This document shows, piece after piece, positions 56,535-64,000 of a stretch of 64,000 bases of DNA (its first letter is position 1; the number at the start of each line of letters is the position of its first letter). The stretch is taken from NCBI GenBank assembly GCA_027186245.1, contig CP114481.1:55870569-55934568 (forward strand). Reading direction: 5' to 3'. The notes below the pieces were generated by a model. It made no database searches. It was not told where the DNA came from and worked only from the letters and a program-made list of their open reading frames with translations. The DNA is from Coriaria nepalensis. Its lineage: Eukaryota; Streptophyta; Magnoliopsida; Cucurbitales; Coriariaceae. Both the position numbers and the translations under genes were made by a program.

Positions 56535-58530
56535 TTAACCGTAGCACCGGATAGGGTCATTACAGCCTTTAGATGCAGATTGCTTAAACCCAAGACGTCC
56601 CCCTTTCTCCAGGTACTGCTGGTGATATTCCTCTGCCCGGTAGAACTTCTTCGCGGGAAGAATCTCAGTAACTATCTTCCTGTTCAAGAGGTTCTGTTGA
56701 CGATCGGCAGATTCTCTAGCTGCCTTCTCCTGCTCAGGTGTGTAGAAGTATATTCCCGATCTGTACTGTGTCCCCACATCATTCCCCTGGCACCCCATCA
56801 TATATCACACACCCATCGATAATGAAGACACAACAGAAAGAAAATAAAAGGGAACTAGAAGATTTATGCAACAAAACAAATTGAGGGTTTTCCCAACTAG
56901 CAACAAGAACCACATCTTCGTTGTAATTGCAGACACCGCTAATATCATACTACGTTATTTGAATTCTTGTTGAGTTTATGTATAAAGTAACTAGTGACAT
57001 GATGTGGCATGCTAGTGATTGGTTAGTTCACAATGTGCCAAACAATGCAAGTTTTACCCTGTAATCTCATAAGCATTCATTAACTAGAGAAGCTACACTA
57101 CTGCAATAAGAAAAACGAAAAGAACCCAACTTGAGGCTTAGTTTGCCAAGAGTCTCTTTAAGTCCAATTTGAATCTAACCAAACACAACAGAACAATAAA
57201 TTTCCCAAACTCCAAGGCAAACTGCACAAAATAATATTTCAAAGAATCTAGTTTACAGAATTCAAGTTTTCACAGCTGAAAGTTGAAGACCACTAAAGAA
57301 AAAAGCCCTTAGTGCCTAAGAAACTCCAGCTACCTATCTCGCTAAAACAAATGAAAGAAGGTTATGAATTTGATGATCGTATTTATCCATTATTTTGTTT
57401 GTTTCTTTGTGCCCCGCCAGTCGCCCCAATACATCGTTCCAGAGTAAAAATCTATGAGAGACAGGGGAAGTTCTATTCGTACTTAAACCTTCTTATACTT
57501 GATTACAACCAACAAATAACAATTTTTACCTCTACCCTTCTTTCACCTAATCCTCTCTCATAGTAAAAGATCGACTAAGATACAAATAGCCAATATCCTT
57601 CTACCCTTCCACAAAGTCTTCTCCAAGTGTAACATTAGAGTCAGGAACCATAGACCCTGTTCTATATTTTGTTTCTTATCTGACTGATAGAAAGACAAGC
57701 ATTACTTTTCCACATGACATACAACTTCTAAACTCCCTTAACGTATCTATTTTGTCAAAGGTCAAAACAATTTGTTCCATAAAGAAAAAAATAGATCTAA
57801 ACCAGAAACGACAAATTTGTTTTAATGAAATATACTCGGTAAATATATTCTAAAACAGACTGATTTCAACATACCCGACAAAATCCATTAGAGTTATCAA
57901 TCAAAAGAAAGCAATTCAAAGAAAATCAACTAAACCCAGGAAAACAAAACCTTAATTCTAGATACCAACCTGGCGATTCAAGGTAGTGGGATCATGACGA
58001 ACCCAGAAAGCATCGAGCAGAGAATCATAGCTGCATTCCTTAGGATCATACTGAACCCTAACAACCTCGGAATGATTCGTGGTGCCAGAACAAACATCCT
58101 CGTACGTCGGATTGTGCAAGTACCCTTGAGTATACCCAACCTCCGTTTTGGTCACACCAGGCACTCTCTGAAACGCCAGTTCGACGCCCCAAAAGCAGCC
58201 TGCTCCGAATTGAGCGAACTGCTGGCCAGGAGCAGGGACGTCATCGTCTGGGCCTAGAGCTATCGCTGAGGATTCTGCAGATGATTCAGGTATTCTTGTG
58301 CCGAATCCGAGCTTCTTGAGCAAGTTCATGGGGGATTTGTGGATGGATAAGGGTCGATGGGTTTGTGGGAAGGATGAGAGAGGTCTGGATGTGGGACTGA
58401 TGAGGGAAAAGAAGGGTCTGGACAGAGAGACGATAAGTTTAGAAGAGGAAATAAGTAGGAGAGGGGAGGTACAGTAAGTAGAAGTGGAAGAGGAAGAAGA
58501 AGAAAGGGCTGAGGTAAAGCTTTTGAGCAT
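56535..58530 (-). CDS. MSRA: peptide methionine sulfoxide reductase A, plastid type
   Basis: Two exons, 57970-58530 and 56535-56786, join (CAG|GGG) to 270 residues. The first ~70 residues are rich in Ser and Thr without acids, as in a plastid transit peptide; an internal [10 protein letters not shown] marks where cytosolic forms start. [13 protein letters not shown] carries the catalytic Cys (Cys112), and [26 protein letters not shown] and [23 protein letters not shown] are the family signature. The end [11 protein letters not shown] holds the C-terminal cysteines used to regenerate the enzyme. MSRA reduces the S form of methionine sulfoxide in proteins using thioredoxin, protecting plastids under oxidative stress. 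The 1.2-kb intron is otherwise empty. It matches the Arabidopsis plastid MSRA (At4g25130) best, from memory. No lesions. Confidence 0.92.
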
Positions 58531-58979
58531 TGTCGGGGAAGGCGGGTATGGCTGACGTGTGGGTTTGTTTAATCTTGTTTCTTGAGGTTAGAACTCGTTT
58601 CTTGAGAAGCTTCTCTCTTCTATTTAATACTTAGCTTTGAACCCGTGCGCACGGAAATTTCAAGAATTATTTTTTTATTTTTTAATCAAATACTTATTAA
58701 GTAATTAGTATTATTTTAGGGAATATCAAATACAATGAAACTTAATGAAATCTATATACCTACTCTTGAAAACACGTGCTATCTATCTATCCTTTCTTAA
58801 GTTTTAACCATATCCAAATATGAAATCACACTAAACCAATTCTTTATAATAATAAGAATCAACAAAAACTTTCACTAAATCCATCTTCTATAAAATTCAG
58901 ATATACAACACAAAATGTATAGATAGAGAGACCCGATATGGTGAGTACCAATTTGATGCAGTTTTTTTGATAATTCGCA
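58531..58979. other. MSRA promoter side
   Basis: AT-rich with no gene. The boundary to the Copia-like element on the right is not visible by eye. Confidence 0.4.
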
Positions 58980-59639
58980 TAAGAAGCCGTGAAGATTATG
59001 AAGTATACACCCCAGACTATTCAATTACTTCTTTGATAATCATATTATTCCTGTATCAAAGCATGCCTCCGATGTCTTACAGTACACGACAAGCATGTGA
59101 TCCCAATTGGACCGAAATTCATCATCCGATTAGAAGTCCCTAAACAATTTAAGAGCGGCATCCTCAAAGAATGTTCTACAACAGTAAACTGTTCTACAAC
59201 AGTAAATGTTCTACAATGTTTAAAACAGTTTAATTGCTTTAACAGTCAGATATTTGAATTCCCGAAATTCAAACTCTAACGGTAACTAACCGTTTTAACT
59301 GTCAAACGTTGAAGTAGTCGATCAACCACCGCATGTGGCGGCTGGCCGCCACGTCGCAAACGTGCCAAGTGCCAAGTGCGCCTAATAAGCGCCAAAAGCG
59401 CCTCACGCCTCACGCCTCACGCCCACGCCGCGCGCGCGGCTGCGAGTGCGAGTGCGAGTCTCAGCCAAACCCCAATACTTAGTTATTATTACAAATATTT
59501 ACTATTTGCAATTACTTATAAATGCTTGAAAATATTTCTCCATTTCCAATGTGGGATGCATTTAATTGCATTTATTAAACATTTTTTGGGCTTTGGGTCT
59601 TTAATCCGTTTCACTTTAGCCAAAGGAAAAAGTCCAACA
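58980..59639 (-). repeat. 3' LTR of the second Copia element (outer edge uncertain)
   Basis: The inner edge is set by TGTTGGACTT following the polypurine tract. It contains an unusual GC-rich block (59335-59465) with gcctcac in tandem and gcgagt three times, set in AT-rich DNA. The outer end is a guess. Confidence 0.5.
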
Positions 59640-60209
59640 ATCCCCCACTGGATAAAGTGTAAATGAATTAACCTGTCAGAATCTTGAAGACGGTGCATAT
59701 GCATGAAATAAAGTATCTTTCGATTTGAACTTTACCTTAGTGTAAGTGTCACAAAGTTCTGTCGAAATCCCAGGTAGCTCAAAGCTTTGAACCAGTTATT
59801 TCATATATGTGACAAAACCGGTGATACCACACACATAGACACTCATAATTCATATATTCCATATATATCTCACTTAGCACTATTATGGCCTTGTGATCAT
59901 CATATTCATAAACTTTCTTAAGAAAAATTCTAATTCTTATGAGAGGTGGCACCACCTCTAAGTTTATATAGGTGAAGTTCTTTCAGTATCTTTGTTACAT
60001 TTAAGATACTTATCACTCATAGACTGAACTTCATTAAGAGTTTGACAAACTCAACCCTCGACTGTAACAACCAGCACTATACATCTTAGATAGGGCCATC
60101 AGTTTAGTGCTGAAATACTATCCACTTATCAATGACTTGTTTTTACCCTTTGAACTTAATACTAGTCATTTCCTAGTGTTAAGTTGGGTTGCCGTCATTG
60201 GTGGATCTC

Positions 60210-60458
60210 TTAACTTAAGAGTTTCAGTCCTATCCCTCTAGATGTATACTTTACCAATTCTCTTGAAAGAGGTTTGGTAAAAGGATCCGCTAAATTTTCA
60301 CTTGATCTCACATATGTGATGGCAATAATTCCACTTTGAATTAATTGTCTCACATAATCATGTCTAAGACTAATATGTCTTGACTTCCCGTTATACACTC
60401 CGCTATATGCTCGGGATAAGGTGGCTTGACTATCACAATGTATAGATATAGCAGATAC
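60210..60458 (-). pseudogene. RNase H tail of the second Copia element after a stop
   Basis: Same frame as the upstream pol frame, separated by one TAA. It ends HISLRHDYVRQLIQSG, ITYVRSSENLADPFTKPL and GIGLKLLS, the usual Copia polyprotein end. Confidence 0.85.
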
Positions 60459-63400
60459 TTATTTTGAAGTAAATGGAATATCTAAAAGAAGGTATCTTAG
60501 CCACTCAGCCTCTTTCCCAGTTGCTGCCAAAGCAATGAACTCGAACTCCATGGTTGAGTGCGTGATGCACGTTTGTTTCTTGGAACCCCAAGAAACAGCA
60601 CCACCTCCAAGTGTGAATACCCAACCTGTAGTAGATTTGTTATCTCCTAAACTTGATATCCAGCTTGCATCTGTATATCCTTCGAGTATAGCTGGGAACT
60701 TTGAATAGTGGAGACTTATTTCCTTGGTTCTCTTAAGATAACCAAGAACTCTACTAATTGCCTTCCAATGCTCAATGCTCGGATTGCTAGTAAACCTACT
60801 TAGTTTACTAACCGCAAATGATATATCAGCTCTTGTGCACTGTGCAGCATACATGAGACTTCCTATAGCACTTGCATATTCAAGTTGAGCCACTGCTCTT
60901 CCCTTGTTCTCAACAAGTTTTATACTTGAATCAAATGGAGTGTTTGCCTCCTTGAACTTTAGATGACTAAACTTATTATGTACTTTCTCAATGTAATGAG
61001 ATTGACTTAATATATATCCCCCACTATTTTGCTTCACCTTAATACCTAAAATGGTATCCACTTGTCCAAGATCTTTCATCTTGAACGTGGAGAATAGAAA
61101 CCTCTTCGTTTCTATTACACCCTTCATGTCATCACTCAAGATTAACATGTCATCAATATAAAGACAAACAATTATGATATAACCATCACAAACTTTTGAG
61201 TATAGGCATTTATCAGCATTGTTATGTCTAAAACCATTTGAAAGAATGACAATGTCAAACTTTTCATGCCATTGTTTTGGTGCTTGCTTCAAACCATATA
61301 ATGATTTGACTAATTTGCACACTTTATATTCATTTCCTGGTAGAACAAAACCTTCCGGTTGTTCCATATAGACCTCCTCATTGAGATCACCATTCAGAAA
61401 TGCAGTTTTAACATCCATTTGATGAATATAAAGATTATGGATTGAAGCTAAGGCAAACAAGATTCGAATAGAAGTTCTTCTAGCAACATGTGCATATGTA
61501 TCAAAATAATCGATACCTTCCTTTTGTCTAAAACCTTTGGCTACTAATCTAGCCTTAAAAGTTTGAAGAGTGCCATCAGTATGATATTTCCTCTTAAATA
61601 TCCACTTACACCCTATTGGTTTTGAACCGGGTGGTAATTCAACTATTTCCCAAGTATTGTTAGATATAATTGAATCCATTTCATCATTTACTGCCTCTTT
61701 CCAAAAAGCATAATCTCTAGAAGACATAGCTTCCTTATATGTTTTGGGATCATCTTCAATTTGAAGAACTATAGGAATTTTCCTAATGACCTCTTCTCTA
61801 TTACCTTCCACCAAACAAAAAGTAATGAGTTGAGAATCAATCTCATCATATCCCAATTCTTTTCCTTTTCTTGCTCTTTGGCTTTTACGAGGTTCAATTG
61901 GTTGCTCAACAACCCTTGAAGGTATCTCTATTTGAGATTCTTCAATATTAATAGTGTTTTGAGAATTATTATCCAAAGGCAATAAGTTCTCAAAAAACTC
62001 TACTTCTCTAGATTCAATTATTATATTAGACTCCAAGTCTAATAGCCTATAAGCTTTGTTGTTTGTTGCATAACCAACAAATGCACACTTTATAGCTCTC
62101 GGACTCAATTTAGTCCTTTTAGGATCTGTGTTTTTGCAATAAGCAAGACACCCCCACACTTTGAAATAACCGATATTCGGTTTTCTTCCTTTCCACATCT
62201 CATATGGGGAAATTTTACTCTTCTTCAAATGAATCCTGTTAAGAATGTGACATGCACCTAAAATAGCTTCTCCCCACAAATTGTTAGGTAATTTTGCATT
62301 CAACAACATAGCATTAGTCATTTCAAGAAATGTTCTGTTTTTTCTCTTGGCTAAGCCATTTTGTTGAGGTGTGAAAGGGGCAGAGCATTGGTGTATTATA
62401 CCATGCTCTTCACAAAATGCAGAAAATTCATTTGAAAAATATTCTCCACCCCTATCACTTCTTAAGATCTTAATCTTTCTTCCTAGTTGATTTTCAACTT
62501 CGGCCTTATAATTTTTAAATGCAATGAATGTTTCATCTTTATGTTTAAGTAAATAAACATAAGTATATCTAGAACAATCATCTATAAAAGTTACAAAATA
62601 TCTTTTACCTCCTCTTGTTAAGATGCCATTCAATTCACATAAATCACTATGTACTAAATCCAATAGTTGAGATGACCTTTCAACACTATGAAAAGGCTTC
62701 TTAACCATTTTTGATTTAGTGCATATTTCACATTTTTCGAAATTACTAGTATCACATGATATTAGGCCACATTTAATAATTCTGTTAATGGTACTAATGC
62801 CTATATGTGCAAGTCTACCATGCCACAATGAAATAGAATTTAAATCAATCATATAAACAGAACTACTAGCATTTTTATTATTAACATCATTGTCAATAGT
62901 ACATAGTTTCACCATCCCATCACTAGAATAACCCTTTCCAATGAAAGAGCCATTTTTTGACAAAATTAACTTCCCGGATTCATAAACAGATTTGATTCCG
63001 GGTTTCCCTAACAAATCACCACTAATCAGATTCATGTTCATATCAGGAACATACAAAACATTTGCTAGGGTGATCTTTTTACCAGAGGTGAAGATCACTT
63101 CAATGCTTCCTTTGCCAAGTACCTTGGAACGACCTTCATTTCCCATTTGAATCTCTTGTCCATTTCCGACTTCATCAAAAGTCTTGAACAGTGATCTGTC
63201 ATAAGAAACGTGCACAGTTGCACAAGTATCGTACCACCATCCTTGAACTTTTCCTTGGATAGCATTGATCTCGCTCATAGTAGCGATGATCTCCTCATGT
63301 ACGGCATTCACTTTGCCATTCTCATTTTGTTTCTTTCTGAATCTGCAATCACGAGCAAAATGCCCAGATTTGCCACAAACAAAAGAAGCATCCTTTTTCT

Positions 63401-63587
63401 TGTCAGTTTTGAATTTTCCTTGATCCCTCTTCGGACCAAGAAAATTTGTTTTGTGATTTTTGCCCTTGGGATGGCTAGGCCTTTCTACAGCATTGGCCTT
63501 TGAGGTACCGATATCGGTTTCCTCCGCTTTCTTGTCTCTAGTCCGAGATTCTTCCTCAATACGTAGATGCTTTTTAACCTCTTCCAA
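60459..63587 (-). CDS. Copia gag-pol (partial), protease to RNase H
   Basis: A 1042-residue open frame. Order: end of gag with a knuckle that lacks its first Cys ([14 protein letters not shown] instead of CX2C), protease zone [18 protein letters not shown] zone ([18 protein letters not shown]), integrase ([27 protein letters not shown]), reverse transcriptase ([31 protein letters not shown]) and RNase H (LEGYTDASW). The D,D(35)E triad ends in Lys where Glu is required; the spacing of 35 residues is kept. The frame ends at a TAA (60459-60461), after which RNase H goes on in the same frame to 60210 (ISIHCDSQATLSRAYSG, NLADPFTKPLS). Confidence 0.9.
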   Translation of the reverse strand: MEEVKKHLRIEEESRTRDKKAEETDIGTSKANAVERPSHPKGKNHKTNFLGPKRDQGKFKTDKKKDASFVCGKSGHFARDCRFRKKQNENGKVNAVHEEIIATMSEINAIQGKVQGWWYDTCATVHVSYDRSLFKTFDEVGNGQEIQMGNEGRSKVLGKGSIEVIFTSGKKITLANVLYVPDMNMNLISGDLLGKPGIKSVYESGKLILSKNGSFIGKGYSSDGMVKLCTIDNDVNNKNASSSVYMIDLNSISLWHGRLAHIGISTINRIIKCGLISCDTSNFEKCEICTKSKMVKKPFHSVERSSQLLDLVHSDLCELNGILTRGGKRYFVTFIDDCSRYTYVYLLKHKDETFIAFKNYKAEVENQLGRKIKILRSDRGGEYFSNEFSAFCEEHGIIHQCSAPFTPQQNGLAKRKNRTFLEMTNAMLLNAKLPNNLWGEAILGACHILNRIHLKKSKISPYEMWKGRKPNIGYFKVWGCLAYCKNTDPKRTKLSPRAIKCAFVGYATNNKAYRLLDLESNIIIESREVEFFENLLPLDNNSQNTINIEESQIEIPSRVVEQPIEPRKSQRARKGKELGYDEIDSQLITFCLVEGNREEVIRKIPIVLQIEDDPKTYKEAMSSRDYAFWKEAVNDEMDSIISNNTWEIVELPPGSKPIGCKWIFKRKYHTDGTLQTFKARLVAKGFRQKEGIDYFDTYAHVARRTSIRILFALASIHNLYIHQMDVKTAFLNGDLNEEVYMEQPEGFVLPGNEYKVCKLVKSLYGLKQAPKQWHEKFDIVILSNGFRHNNADKCLYSKVCDGYIIIVCLYIDDMLILSDDMKGVIETKRFLFSTFKMKDLGQVDTILGIKVKQNSGGYILSQSHYIEKVHNKFSHLKFKEANTPFDSSIKLVENKGRAVAQLEYASAIGSLMYAAQCTRADISFAVSKLSRFTSNPSIEHWKAISRVLGYLKRTKEISLHYSKFPAILEGYTDASWISSLGDNKSTTGWVFTLGGGAVSWGSKKQTCITHSTMEFEFIALAATGKEAEWLRYLLLDIPFTSK

Positions 63588-64000
63588 AGAGTAATCTTCG
63601 TTATTGTGAAGAATCTTCTTCCTGTAACTTTTCCAACTAGATGGCAGCTTAGCAATTATAGCACCAACTTGAAAAATTTCAGGAAGTATGACTTTTACAG
63701 CAACAAGTTTATTAACAATAACTTATAAATCATGAATCTGATCTAAGAGTGGTTTTCCATCAAGCATTTTAAAGTTAAAATACTCAGATATTAAGAATTT
63801 TTTAGTACCTTCCTCTTCTGCCTTGTACGTGTTCTCCAACGCATTCCAGATTTCCTTTGCAGACTTTGTATTTGTATAGAGATCGAACAGACGGTCAGAT
63901 AGAGCATTCAGAATGTGTCCCCGACACATAATTGCATCCTCGTCCCTTTTCAGTTTCGCTGCTTTGATCTCTTCGGTATCATCTGGAGAGGATTCTGGAA
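63588..64000 (-). pseudogene. gag region of the second Copia element, cut by window end
   Basis: MCRGHILNALSDRLFDLY and SAKEIWNALENTYK are the TNT1-type gag (UBN2) domain. After QIHDL a TAA (63723-63725) stands where the frame otherwise continues [32 protein letters not shown] and [11 protein letters not shown] into pol. The residue lost is probably Gln (CAA to TAA). The N-terminal gag and 5' LTR are beyond the window. Confidence 0.8.

Larger units (their letters stand above)
58980..64000 (-). mobile_element. second Copia retrotransposon, 5' end outside window
   Basis: A degenerate TNT1-94-type element on the minus strand, running off the right edge. From right to left: gag (to 63588), zinc knuckle, protease, integrase, reverse transcriptase, RNase H (stop at about 60210), a polypurine tract (CAGTGGGGGA at about 59641-59650) and a 3' LTR whose inner edge is at 59639 (TGTTGGACTTTTTCC on the element strand). 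The outer LTR edge cannot be fixed because the other LTR is not in the window; 58980 is only an estimate. Lesions: TAA at 63723-63725 in gag, TAA at 60459-60461 in RNase H, integrase catalytic Glu changed to Lys at 62346-62348. It is therefore inactive and older than the element in SGT1. Confidence 0.85.

Noticed and set aside
57312..57563. 83-codon frame inside the MSRA intron
   Set aside because: No similarity, AT-rich intron DNA; no sign of a nested gene.
1..64000. CRISPR arrays, operons, bacterial-type regulatory sites, rRNA or tRNA genes
   Set aside because: None seen. The sequence is plant nuclear in character; tRNA genes were not searched systematically and could be missed by eye.

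Overview
The window is nuclear DNA of a flowering plant, most likely a eudicot. Genes are split by many GT-AG introns, intergenic DNA is AT-rich, and the proteins read as close relatives of Arabidopsis proteins. LTR retrotransposons of plant type are present. I cannot name the species. Exon coordinates come from reading splice sites by eye and checking that each joined frame stays open; no transcript evidence was available.

Layout, left half. The 3' part of a PrimPol-type primase-polymerase (+, 1-3188) faces an At3g49140-like plastid-type protein (-, 3785-7723). The latter shares a 310-bp divergent promoter with an intronless DYW-type PPR editing factor that looks like LPA66 (+, 8034-9923). 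Next come the complex I subunit NDUFA5/B13 (+, 10876-12143), a broken E/DYW-type PPR gene (-, 12504-15197) resembling At5g52850, and the co-chaperone SGT1 (+, 15743-24370). PrimPol, NDUFA5 and the PPR pseudogene match, from memory, At5g52800, At5g52840 and At5g52850, so this part looks like a conserved syntenic block. A young Copia retrotransposon (17149-22070) sits antisense in SGT1 intron 3 with a perfect 5-bp target duplication.

Layout, middle. From 24.6 to 31.4 kb lies a gene graveyard: UGT88-like glycosyltransferase fragments on both strands, plus a 2.1-kb solo LTR (27742-29834) with a perfect 5-bp target duplication. Then comes a run of apparently intact plus-strand genes: a reticulon-like RTNLB (31774-33551), an SLAH3-type S-type anion channel (36004-38341), a G-type lectin receptor kinase like At5g24080 (39383-42416), and the nuclear poly(A)-binding protein PABN (43027-45220).

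Layout, right half. This part is rich in altered gene copies. A MED31 Mediator subunit has a frameshifted tail (46439-47835). An RNase T2-like gene is open but has lost both catalytic-site histidines (48701-49686). A LIL3-like pseudogene carries an 18-bp internal duplication (50510-51212). A small predicted secreted CX3C protein follows (51811-52321). On the minus strand are a SET-less SRA/YDG-domain protein with a four-fold N-terminal repeat (52954-55409) and a plastid-type methionine sulfoxide reductase A (56535-58530). A second, degenerate Copia element runs off the right edge.

The genes have no common pathway; they are ordinary single plant genes. I did not find a new multi-gene system. 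The most useful leads are the recent Copia insertion in SGT1, the decayed PPR gene, the repeat-bearing SET-less SRA protein, the catalytically altered RNase T2 and the frameshifted MED31.
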